Shown piece after piece: positions 1 through 6,387 of a stretch of DNA of 8,606 nt. The notes beneath the pieces are model-generated. The model saw only the letters and a program-made list of their open reading frames with translations. It was not told the DNA's origin and searched no databases. Every line of letters starts with the position of its first letter. The first letter of the stretch is position 1. Position numbers and translations under genes: made by a program. This stretch comes from Geoglobus sp. (GTDB lineage: Archaea; Halobacteriota; Archaeoglobi; Archaeoglobales; Archaeoglobaceae), in the NCBI GenBank assembly GCA_027019885.1, contig JALUWC010000375.1, positions 1-8,606 of the forward strand, written 5' to 3'.

Positions 1-69
1 AATGTTTTCCAAAGCTATAAGTTCACCAAATTTTTTCTTTACATTTTCCACTTTAAGTAAAGTCTTCAT
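1..69 (-). CDS. livG: Liv-type ABC transporter ATPase, N-terminus only (cut by left edge)
   Basis: The minus strand from the ATG at 69 encodes 23 uninterrupted codons that run off the window edge. The peptide begins MKTLLKVENVKKKFGELIAL. This is the usual start of an ABC ATPase of the LivG/LivF group (leucine, valine, E-N-V, then K-x-F-G before the A-loop region). The Walker A motif and everything after it lie outside the window, so ATPase competence cannot be checked. The gene points away from the binding-protein gene, and its predicted core promoter is the AT-rich element around 92-106, 26-37 bases before the start codon, implying a leaderless message. It would supply the cytoplasmic motor for the LivH/LivM permeases encoded to the right. 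LivG is preferred over LivF only from the F-G-E-L-x-A-L wording and is not certain. Confidence 0.8.
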   Translation of the reverse strand, partial: MKTLLKVENVKKKFGELIALENI

Positions 70-89
70 CGTAAATTGGTTAGTGCATT

Positions 90-106
90 CGAAATATTTA
101 AGTATT
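90..106. promoter_or_regulatory. Shared divergent core promoter of livG and livK
   Basis: On the plus strand CGAAA (90-94) followed by TATTTAAG (95-102) looks like an archaeal BRE plus TATA box, starting 37 bases before the ATG at 127. Read on the minus strand the same bases give a CTTAAATA box preceded by AATA, ending about 26 bases before the livG ATG at 69. The core AAATATTT (92-99) is a perfect palindrome. Both spacings put transcription starts at or within a few bases of the start codons, so both genes are probably leaderless. No Shine-Dalgarno-like sequence lies before either ATG. The assignment rests on motif appearance and spacing only. Confidence 0.6.
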
Positions 107-126
107 ACCTTTCTCAATCACAATTA

Positions 127-1434
127 ATGATGCGGAAAGTATTGATACTGGTATTGTTGGCTGTGCTGGTGTTCGGATGCGCTCAGCAGGGACAGAAACC
201 AGCTGCTACGCCTACACCAACTCCAGAAAAGACTGCCACGCCACCACCATTTGGAGGTAAGAAAGAGGTAGTGATTGGGGTTATAGGACCGATGGCTTTA
301 CCTGAAGGAACAGCAGAGAAAAACGCTGCTATGCTTGCAGCAGAGGAGATAAATGCCAATGGAGGCATTCTCGGTCTCAAAATAAAAGTTGTCGTTGGCG
401 ATACTAAACTCAACCCTGATACGGCCACATCTGAATTCAGAAGACTTGCAACTCAGGAAAAAGCTGACATGATGCTTGGAGGATTCAGCAGTGGTATAAT
501 GAACGCCATGATGGAGGTTATGGCTGAAACCCATACAGTTTTCCTCTCTGATGCTTCCAGCCCAGCTCATCCAGCCAAGGTTGCAAAGGATTACAACAAA
601 TACAAGTACTGGTTCAGGATTAGCCAGAACAATGGAACAACATTCGCGTGGGACCTCGCTTCAATGATCGATTTCCTCAGAGATAAAGGAGTTACGATCA
701 ACAAGGTTTACATAATCAGGGATGAACATGTCTGGACAGATGCGGTCATGAAAGATCTCAAGCCATTACTTGAAAAAAGGAATATTGAGATTGTTGGTGA
801 TGAAAAAGTTCCAAAAGGTTTCACAAACTACGATCAGCTTTTGCTTGATGCTCAGGATAAGAAAGCAGATCTCATAATGCCAATTCTTGCTATCGCAGGT
901 ACTGGGGACATTCTTGCGAAGGACTGGGCTGAGCTTAAGATTCCTGCTTTATTGGCTGGACATGATCTTGCTGCAATAGATGCTGGTTTTTATACTAAAA
1001 CAGGGGGAGCTGCAAACTACGAAATATTCTTAGCAGATGGTGGAGCGCTTGTTACAGCTCCGCCAACCGAGATGGCAAAGCACTTTATTGACGCATACAA
1101 GAAGAAATATGGTCATTATCCAGAATCCCACGAGGCTTATGGAGCTTACGATGCGGTTTACATCTATAAGATGGCTGTTGAAGCAGCGTATAAGGCAGGA
1201 GAAAAGAATCCATTTGATCCCAATGTTGTTGTAAAGTACCTTGAAAAATACAAACCAGGAAACCCAGCAAAGCTCACGAGGAATGTTGCATTCTACAAGA
1301 ACCATGCTTTGGTGTGGGGAGATAACTACGTTAGAAACTGGGTTGCTCAGTGGCAGGATGGGAAGCAGTACATAATCTATCCATCTACAGTTGCCAACGG
1401 GCAGCTGAAGTTGCCACCATGGATTAATAAATGA
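127..1434 (+). CDS. livK: Liv-type ABC transporter solute-binding lipoprotein
   Basis: This 435-aa periplasmic-binding-protein-fold (type 1, leucine-binding family) protein is predicted to be anchored outside the cytoplasmic membrane. Residues 1-17 form a signal peptide (M-M-R-K, then a hydrophobic stretch) ending in the lipobox LVFGC with the lipidated Cys at 18. A Pro/Thr-rich tether follows at about 24-42. The mature domain opens with VVIGVIGP (about 48-55) and contains the family's A-x-E-E-I-N-A-N-G-G-I-L-G signature at about 71-83 and a following G-D. Length is slightly above the usual 370-400 aa because of signal plus tether. ATG 127 (or 130) was chosen over an in-frame TTG at 76 because the earlier start would place coding sequence over the promoter and put about 17 polar residues before the signal peptide. 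The ligand is unknown; the neighbouring CoA ligase and reductase genes suggest an organic acid rather than an amino acid (inference). Confidence 0.88.
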   Translation: MMRKVLILVLLAVLVFGCAQQGQKPAATPTPTPEKTATPPPFGGKKEVVIGVIGPMALPEGTAEKNAAMLAAEEINANGGILGLKIKVVVGDTKLNPDTATSEFRRLATQEKADMMLGGFSSGIMNAMMEVMAETHTVFLSDASSPAHPAKVAKDYNKYKYWFRISQNNGTTFAWDLASMIDFLRDKGVTINKVYIIRDEHVWTDAVMKDLKPLLEKRNIEIVGDEKVPKGFTNYDQLLLDAQDKKADLIMPILAIAGTGDILAKDWAELKIPALLAGHDLAAIDAGFYTKTGGAANYEIFLADGGALVTAPPTEMAKHFIDAYKKKYGHYPESHEAYGAYDAVYIYKMAVEAAYKAGEKNPFDPNVVVKYLEKYKPGNPAKLTRNVAFYKNHALVWGDNYVRNWVAQWQDGKQYIIYPSTVANGQLKLPPWINK

Positions 1435-1458
1435 CACTTGATTTTGTAAACTTTAAAC

Positions 1459-1472
1459 CGAAATTTTTTTAT
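1459..1472 (+). promoter_or_regulatory. Predicted leaderless promoter of livHM
   Basis: CGAAA (1459-1463) followed by a T-rich TATA-like stretch begins exactly 37 bases before the livH ATG at 1496, the same spacing as at livK. A second candidate, GTAAACTTTAAAC at 1446-1458, resembles the element before the last gene (GTAAAGTTTAAAT at 8527-8539) but would give a leader of about 15 nt that lacks a Shine-Dalgarno site. The two cannot be separated without transcript mapping. Confidence 0.5.
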
Positions 1473-1477
1473 TTTTT
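1464..1477 (+). terminator. Oligo-T terminator after livK
   Basis: Seven T, one A and six T lie 30 bases after the livK stop codon, with no obvious upstream hairpin. Intrinsic termination in archaea typically needs only such a T tract. The tract overlaps the predicted TATA region of the livH promoter, so the 61-bp gap is doing both jobs. Confidence 0.5.
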
Positions 1478-1495
1478 GTCAAATCATCATAAAAC

Positions 1496-2353
1496 ATGAT
1501 AGACGTTGCAGTCAGGATCCTTCTTTACGGTGCTGTTATTGGAGGGATATGGGCTCTGGTCGCTTCCGGTTTTTCTCTGATTTTTGGTGTTGCAAGAATT
1601 TTGAATTTTGCTCATGGAATATTTTTTATTCTCGCAGCTTACATTGGCATTGTTTTGATTCAGAGTGGAATTAACTCCTATCTTTCGACTTTCGCAGGGA
1701 TCGTTATTGTTGGTGGCTTTGCTGTAGGAATCTATTTGGGTTTGCTTTCTAAGATAAAGGATCATGAAGTGATGGTGATAATCGTCACTCTTGCTATTGC
1801 CCTGCTTGTTGAGCAAATTCTTATACTCATATTCGGTGAGCACGGCTTATCTTATCCTGATTTTATCTCTGGAGTTGTAAGAATAGGCATGACACCCATA
1901 ACATATGATAGGATTGTGGCTTTTGTTGTTGCGATAGTGGTTCTGACTCTTCTTGAAGTTTTTATACACAAGACAAATACTGGAAAGATGATACTGGCAT
2001 CTTCACAGAACTATGAAGGAGCATTACTCGTTGGCATAGATGTGGACAGGATATTTGTTATAACAATGTTCCTTTCAGCAGTTCTTGCAGGTGTGGGTGG
2101 CGTGTTATACGGGCAGGTTTTTGCAGTATCTCCCGCAGTATCTCTCAAAGCTCTCATATTTGCTTTTGCGATTGTCATACTTGGAGGCCTTGGCAGTATT
2201 AAAGGGAGCATAGTTGCAGCGTTCATCATCGGATACATCACCACAATCGCGAACCAGTTTCTCGGAGCTCAGTGGTCTGAGTTTACTGCCCTGCTGATAA
2301 TAATCGCGATCCTTGTAATAAAGCCAACAGGACTTTTCGGGGTGGAAGAATGA
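1496..2353 (+). CDS. livH: Liv-type ABC transporter permease LivH
   Basis: This 285-aa, highly hydrophobic membrane protein has about eight predicted transmembrane segments and is one half of the translocation pore. Near the N-terminus it carries the family signature around R-I-L-N-F-A-H-G (34-41). A cytoplasmic loop at about 163-185 (G-K-M-I-L-A-S-S-Q-N-Y-E-G-A-L-L-V-G-I-D) corresponds to the EAA-type loop that contacts the ATPases. The usual Arg-Ala of this loop (R-A-x-A/S) is replaced here by I-L-A-S. The C-terminal part has the conserved GGLGSIKG (230-237). Length matches the family (about 285-300 aa). The stop codon overlaps the livM start by 4 bases (ATGA), a sign of coupled translation. 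Ligand specificity is not set by the permease and cannot be read here. Confidence 0.92.
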   Translation: MIDVAVRILLYGAVIGGIWALVASGFSLIFGVARILNFAHGIFFILAAYIGIVLIQSGINSYLSTFAGIVIVGGFAVGIYLGLLSKIKDHEVMVIIVTLAIALLVEQILILIFGEHGLSYPDFISGVVRIGMTPITYDRIVAFVVAIVVLTLLEVFIHKTNTGKMILASSQNYEGALLVGIDVDRIFVITMFLSAVLAGVGGVLYGQVFAVSPAVSLKALIFAFAIVILGGLGSIKGSIVAAFIIGYITTIANQFLGAQWSEFTALLIIIAILVIKPTGLFGVEE

Positions 2354-3381
2354 GAACCGAAATAAGAGGTATAGATCTAAAAAAGCTTGTTATTGGGGTT
2401 ATCTTCCTGATATTTTCTCTTACTGCTCCATTTTTCCTTCCTAGTGCTTACGTTTACCTCCTCGGTATGATGTTTCTTTTTCTCATTTTCGTGATAAGCT
2501 GGGACGTTATAATTGGTTACACAGGACAGGTGAATCTGGGTCATACGGTTTTCATTGGTCTTGGGGCATATACAGCAGCTTTGTTACAAGTTCCATCAAG
2601 ATTTCAGGGATCTATAGATTTTCTCGCCAGCATGCCCAAAGCACCAATTCCGATCTCTATTCTCGCAGGTGGGATTGTGGCTGGGCTGTTTGGTCTGGCA
2701 ATAGGTGTGATAACATTGAGGCTGAAAGGGTACTACTTTGCACTTGTCACCGCCATACTCCCGCTGGTTTTCATGAAGTCTTTGTATGTTTTTTCAGACA
2801 TTTTTGGTGGAGAAGAAGGCTTTTCCATTGGACTTGAAAGGTCTTTGGCTGAGAGCACAACACTGAGATACTATTACGCCTTTGCAATTTTTCTGATATC
2901 CTTCATCGCTCTTTACATTATTGTTAACAGTAGAATTGGCCTGAGATTCAGAGCTGTTAGAGATGATGAGGATCTGGCAGAATCCATAGGCGTCAATGTT
3001 GTAAAATACAAGGTTCTCTCATTTGTCGTAAGCTCATTCTTTGCGGGGATTGGTGGTGCTGCAATAGTTCATTACAGAATTACAATCGGTCCTGATCTTT
3101 ACGATATACCTCTAATGCTCCTGATAATCCTTGCAGCTGTCATTGGTGGTCTTGGAACTCTGTATGGGCCTCTTTTTGGCGGAATAGTTGTTTACCTGTT
3201 GAAAAACTGGTGGTTGCAGAGTCTTTTGCCGGTAATTCCTTCATGGCTTCCAATAAACGATGATGTGATCCTCTATGCAATCCTGATAGCAGTTGGAGTT
3301 CTGGCACCTGAGGGAGTCTGGGAAAAGATTAAGGAGTTTCTCAGGGAAAGATCAGGGTCAAAGTCCTCTCGGAGATCCTGA
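2350..3381 (+). CDS. livM: Liv-type ABC transporter permease LivM
   Basis: This 343-aa polytopic membrane protein is the partner permease of LivH. It carries the LivM signature GYTGQVNLGH (56-65) followed by a G-L-G-A-Y, the G-G-E-E-G segment at about 143-147, and the EAA-type ATPase-contact loop at about 194-221 (S-R-I-G-L-R-F-R-A-V-R-D-D-E, then G-V-N, then K-Y-K). The conserved GGLGT is at 266-270. The C-terminus is a short basic, serine-rich tail. Translation is probably coupled to livH through the ATGA overlap. No ATPase gene follows; the ATPase lies on the other side of livK in the opposite direction, so the transporter genes are split over at least three transcription units. Confidence 0.92.
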   Translation: MRTEIRGIDLKKLVIGVIFLIFSLTAPFFLPSAYVYLLGMMFLFLIFVISWDVIIGYTGQVNLGHTVFIGLGAYTAALLQVPSRFQGSIDFLASMPKAPIPISILAGGIVAGLFGLAIGVITLRLKGYYFALVTAILPLVFMKSLYVFSDIFGGEEGFSIGLERSLAESTTLRYYYAFAIFLISFIALYIIVNSRIGLRFRAVRDDEDLAESIGVNVVKYKVLSFVVSSFFAGIGGAAIVHYRITIGPDLYDIPLMLLIILAAVIGGLGTLYGPLFGGIVVYLLKNWWLQSLLPVIPSWLPINDDVILYAILIAVGVLAPEGVWEKIKEFLRERSGSKSSRRS

Positions 3382-3387
3382 TTGAGG

Positions 3388-3401
3388 TTTTTTACATTTT
3401 T
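3388..3401 (+). terminator. Oligo-T terminator after livM
   Basis: Six T, then ACA, then five T lie 6-20 bases after the livM stop codon, with no clear hairpin. This fits archaeal T-tract termination and separates livHM from the CoA ligase operon, which has its own promoter 160 bases further on. Confidence 0.45.
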
Positions 3402-3498
3402 ATGATCCTGTGTTCCAATCTTAAACATTTTAAAACAGATATTAAATATAGTCTTTACAAAGTTAGAGCAATCCAGAAAGTGCCAATCAAAAATTCCA

Positions 3499-3537
3499 GG
3501 AAATTAACTCTTTTTAATTTTCCAAGCGTTAATTTCC
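3499..3537. repeat. Inverted repeat upstream of the CoA ligase operon, possible operator
   Basis: GGAAATTAAC (3499-3508) and GTTAATTTCC (3528-3537) are perfect 10-bp inverted copies with a 19-base spacer. Within the spacer a third, slightly different copy, TTAATTTTCC (3514-3523), has the same orientation as the right arm. The three centres are spaced about 14-15 bases apart. The set ends about 20 bases before the predicted BRE of the operon promoter, a position suited to a regulator site. An RNA hairpin or decayed terminator is an alternative. Confidence 0.4.
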
Positions 3538-3557
3538 CTCTATTTTTGTAAGGGGAT

Positions 3558-3572
3558 AGAAAATATTATTAA
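3558..3572 (+). promoter_or_regulatory. Predicted leaderless promoter of the CoA ligase operon
   Basis: AGAAA (3558-3562) followed by the AT-rich ATATTATTAA resembles a BRE plus TATA box. It begins 38 bases before the ATG at 3596, matching the other predicted promoters in this window within one base. There is no Shine-Dalgarno-like sequence before the ATG, consistent with a leaderless message. Confidence 0.55.
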
Positions 3573-3595
3573 CTACTTCCAGCACATAATAATTC

Positions 3596-5260
3596 ATGAG
3601 CAATCAGGTCTGGAAGAGGTGGTACCCTTACATTGGCTGGCCTGAAGACATAGAAGAGCCCGATGAGACTCCTCCACACATGCTTTCAAAAATCTCAGAG
3701 GAGTTTGCTGACAAGGATGCAATAATCTACTACGGAAACACCCTCACATATAAGGAATTTTACGATCTGGTATGCAGATTTGCAAATGGACTGGACGATT
3801 ATTTAGAAAGAGGAGATAGAATTTCCTTTTTCCTTCCAAACTGTCCCCAGTTCAACATAGGTTACTTCGGAACTATAAGCAATGGAATGATAGTGGTGCA
3901 TACAAATGTGATGTACACTGAAAGAGAACTCGAGTATCAGCTCAACCATTCAGGTGCAAAGGCAATAGTAACCCTTGATGTTCTGTACGAGAGAGTTAAG
4001 GCTGTTTTTGACAAAACGCCACTGGAATACATAATTCTCACGAATCTGAGAGATTTCATATCTCCAACTGCAAGAAGATTTCTACCTATGCTTCATGAGA
4101 GTGAAATAAAAGAAAAGAATCACGTTCTGTACTTTGATAATCTGCTTAAATACCAGCCCAAGAAGCCTGAAAAGGATCTGAAGCCTGAGGATGTCGCATC
4201 TCTAACATACACAGGCGGAACAACGGGAAGATCGAAAGGAGCTGTGTACACCCACAGAAACCTCATGATAGATGCGAAGATATTCTCCGCCTGCTTGGAC
4301 ATAAGAAGGGGCAAGGATGTTTTCTCAGGCTTGATGCCAATGTTTCATGGCAACGGCATATGGACAAGCAACATGAATGTCTTCATGAATGGAGGAACTG
4401 TTGTTCTTTTTCCCTACTTCGATGCCGGGGAGTTCATAAGGGCGATAGAGAGATACAGCATAACACAGGTTCACTGCGTTCCAACCCATCTGGTTGCGAT
4501 TGTGAATCATCCCCATGTTAAAAGGGCAGATCTGTCATCAGTCAGAGTGATAAGCGTTGGTTCAGCTCCTGTGCCGATTGAACTGCTGAGAGAAGTCAAA
4601 AATCTGATGCCGGATGCAACGGTCATAGAACAGTGGGGACTGACCGAGGCAGCAATCATTGGTACGAGCAATCCGGTTCATGGAATAATAAAGGTTGGAA
4701 GTGCTGGAATGCCTGTGCCGAGTGTGGAGATAAAGATAGTTGATCCTGAGACTGGGGAGGATTTGCCTCTCGGAAAGGACAATGTTGGTGAGATTGTTCT
4801 GAGGAGCAAGAAGATAATAAAGGAATACTGGAACGATCCTGAGAAGACGAAGGAGTCAATAAGGGATGGCTGGCTTTACACTGGAGACATGGGATACATG
4901 GATGAGGATGGCTACATCTACATAGTTGACAGAAAGAAGGACATGATAATTGCCGGAGGATACAACATCTATCCTTCAGAGGTTGAGGAAGTGCTTTACA
5001 TGCATCCCAAGGTGAAGGAATGCGCGGTAATAGGTGTTCCCGATCCATACAGGGGAGAGACTGTCAAGGCGTTCATTGTTCTGAAAGAGGGTGAAACAGC
5101 AACTGAGGAGGAAATCATGGAGTTTGCCAAGAAACATCTTGCGAAATACAAGATTCCAAGAATTGTTGAGTTCAGGGATGAACTGCCTAAATCACCTGTT
5201 GGAAAGATTCTTAGAAGAGTGCTCAGAGATGAGGAGAGGAAGAAAGCTGAAAGCCAGTAA
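3596..5260 (+). CDS. AMP-forming acyl/aryl-CoA ligase (ANL superfamily)
   Basis: This 554-aa cytoplasmic enzyme should activate a carboxylic acid to its CoA thioester through an acyl-adenylate (ATP to AMP plus PPi). All core motifs of the adenylate-forming family are present. The phosphate-binding loop TYTGGTTGRSKG is at 204-215, the WGLTEA motif at 347-352, and YTGD at 428-431. The hinge and following motif D-R-K-K-D-M-I-I-A-G-G-Y-N-I-Y-P-S-E is at about 445-462, and the catalytic lysine is K537 in PKSPVGK. Length is typical of medium/long-chain fatty acid, cyclohexanecarboxylate and aryl-CoA ligases. The acid cannot be chosen from motifs. It is the first gene of an operon: the next start lies 14 bases after its stop. 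The context suggests that it makes the CoA ester used by the iron-sulfur enzyme encoded downstream, after uptake by the Liv-type importer (inference). Confidence 0.9.
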   Translation: MSNQVWKRWYPYIGWPEDIEEPDETPPHMLSKISEEFADKDAIIYYGNTLTYKEFYDLVCRFANGLDDYLERGDRISFFLPNCPQFNIGYFGTISNGMIVVHTNVMYTERELEYQLNHSGAKAIVTLDVLYERVKAVFDKTPLEYIILTNLRDFISPTARRFLPMLHESEIKEKNHVLYFDNLLKYQPKKPEKDLKPEDVASLTYTGGTTGRSKGAVYTHRNLMIDAKIFSACLDIRRGKDVFSGLMPMFHGNGIWTSNMNVFMNGGTVVLFPYFDAGEFIRAIERYSITQVHCVPTHLVAIVNHPHVKRADLSSVRVISVGSAPVPIELLREVKNLMPDATVIEQWGLTEAAIIGTSNPVHGIIKVGSAGMPVPSVEIKIVDPETGEDLPLGKDNVGEIVLRSKKIIKEYWNDPEKTKESIRDGWLYTGDMGYMDEDGYIYIVDRKKDMIIAGGYNIYPSEVEEVLYMHPKVKECAVIGVPDPYRGETVKAFIVLKEGETATEEEIMEFAKKHLAKYKIPRIVEFRDELPKSPVGKILRRVLRDEERKKAESQ

Positions 5261-5262
5261 TC

Positions 5263-5268
5263 GGTGGT
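5263..5268 (+). promoter_or_regulatory. Ribosome binding site of the 370-aa subunit gene
   Basis: GGTGGT lies 6 bases before the ATG at 5275, inside the 14-base gap after the ligase stop codon. It supports this start and shows that internal operon genes use Shine-Dalgarno initiation, while the first gene appears leaderless. Confidence 0.6.
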
Positions 5269-5274
5269 ATTGAA

Positions 5275-6387
5275 ATGAGAGAACCATTCAAAATTTTTTA
5301 CAGTATTTTTCAGGAAAGGTCAAAGCTGAAAGAATACAGAAATGAAGGCAAAAAGATTTTTGGAACGATGTGCAATAATGTGCCTGAGGAGATAATTCAC
5401 GCTTTTGATGCGATACCAATCAGAATGTTCGGAAATTATGGTAACACAAATCTTGCAAATTCCAAAATTCCAAGCTGGACCTGCAACTACGCAAGAAATG
5501 TGATGGAAGGAGGTTTGAGAGGAGATTTCAGCTTTGTTGATGGGGTTGTGAGTGCAACAACAGATGACACAAAAATTCACCTCTTCTCAGCCTACAGATT
5601 TTACATGAAGCCTGAGTTCAGTTACCTTGTCCAGTTTCCTTACGTTCGAGATGAGGTTTCTGAAAGATTCTTTGCCAAAGAGCTTGAAAGATTTACAAAG
5701 CACCTCTCATCTTTTCTCTCAGCAGAATTTGATGAAGAGAGACTTTCCACTTCAATAGATACCTACAACAGATACAGGGACCTCTGCCATGAGTTTGAAA
5801 GGCTGAGAGCTCATGAAAAGCCAAAGATCAGAGCAGATGAGTTCATAGCACTCATGCTTGCCTCTCTTTCCATGCTGAAGGAAGATTTCATCTCAATGGC
5901 TGAAAAACTTCCTGAAATGCTCAAAGAGCATGATGGCTTCTCAGATTACAAGATAAGAGTCCATCTGTCGGGAACTGATTTTTACAATCTCACCCTTCTC
6001 AGGCTTATAGAGGAAAGCGGAATGGTCGTCGTATCAGATGATCTGTGCACCTCAGCAGGGTATTTCACGGGGAATGTTAGAGGCAAGGGATTTAATGCCC
6101 TCGCACAGAGATATTCTGGATGCACAGCCTGCGTCATGACATCAGGCAACACCGAGCTGTCCGTTGAGGAGAGACTGGAATTCATAAGGAAAAAGATGAA
6201 GGAAAACAGGGCTGAGGCAATTGTTTTGCTGAAGGACAGAGGGTGTGAGGTGTGCGGACATCAATGTCCTTGGATAGTGAGGGAGATGGATGTTCCAGTT
6301 CTTGTTCTTGATCTTGATTTTCCGCTCTCGATTGAGCAGTATCGAACGAGAATAGAAGCTTTTGTTGAGGCCCACGGAGGTGGTTGA
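5275..6387 (+). CDS. 2-hydroxyacyl-CoA dehydratase / benzoyl-CoA reductase family subunit with double-cubane-like cysteines
   Basis: This 370-aa soluble protein belongs to the HgdB/BcrC side of the superfamily (COG1775). The fold is indicated by G-T-M-C-N-N-V-P-E-E-I-I-H-A-F (31-44), W-T-C-N-Y-A-R (68-74), a D-G-V-V strand (89-92), a D-D-x-C near 258, A-L-A-x-R-Y (275-280) and a C-terminal strand-Cys-strand region ending in V-P-V-L-V-L-D-L-D (340-348). It has nine cysteines: 33, 70, 171, 258, 283, 286, 324, 327 and 331. Compared from memory with E. coli YjiM, a double-cubane protein homologue, cysteines 33, 70, 258, 283/286 and 324 fall at matching positions. BcrC lacks the one at 33. The cysteine normally found in the T-C-D-x-x-K motif is Thr here (T96, codon ACA, more than one base from a Cys codon). 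It would pair with the next gene product, whose start directly abuts its stop. The reaction (dehydration, ring reduction or another ATP-driven reduction) is not determined. Confidence 0.8.
   Translation: MREPFKIFYSIFQERSKLKEYRNEGKKIFGTMCNNVPEEIIHAFDAIPIRMFGNYGNTNLANSKIPSWTCNYARNVMEGGLRGDFSFVDGVVSATTDDTKIHLFSAYRFYMKPEFSYLVQFPYVRDEVSERFFAKELERFTKHLSSFLSAEFDEERLSTSIDTYNRYRDLCHEFERLRAHEKPKIRADEFIALMLASLSMLKEDFISMAEKLPEMLKEHDGFSDYKIRVHLSGTDFYNLTLLRLIEESGMVVVSDDLCTSAGYFTGNVRGKGFNALAQRYSGCTACVMTSGNTELSVEERLEFIRKKMKENRAEAIVLLKDRGCEVCGHQCPWIVREMDVPVLVLDLDFPLSIEQYRTRIEAFVEAHGGG
6376..6382 (+). promoter_or_regulatory. Strong ribosome binding site of the 409-aa subunit gene
   Basis: GGAGGTG lies 5 bases before the ATG at 6388, within the last codons of the preceding gene. 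This close match to the archaeal 16S rRNA tail complement fixes the start. It also implies efficient translation beside the partner subunit. Confidence 0.75.

Noticed and set aside
37..62. CTTTAC / GTAAAG inverted pair as a regulatory site
   Set aside because: It lies inside the livG coding region, where GTA-AAG and similar codons for Val-Lys and Leu-Lys readily produce it; chance is likely.
76..126. Extended N-terminus of the binding protein from a TTG at 76
   Set aside because: It would overlap the predicted promoter and put 17 residues before a normal lipoprotein signal peptide; ATG 127 has the right spacing to the BRE/TATA element.
1030..1437. 135-codon open frame on the minus strand inside the binding-protein gene
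   Set aside because: It is an antisense shadow of a well-supported gene, has no family features and lacks a promoter or ribosome site.
3439..3449. ATATT-A-AATAT palindrome as a second operon promoter or small-RNA promoter
   Set aside because: It is about 150 bases before the ligase start with no convincing reading frame or terminator after it. The sequence is simply very AT-rich here.
4656..5048. 130-codon open frame on the minus strand inside the CoA ligase gene
   Set aside because: It lies entirely opposite the conserved ligase motifs, and its Pro/Ser/Gln/Cys-rich composition is typical of a shadow frame.
5557..5565. Missing T-C-D cysteine as a sequencing error or frameshift
   Set aside because: The reading frame is intact on both sides, and the ACA codon at 5560-5562 differs from a Cys codon by more than one base, so a single miscall does not explain it.
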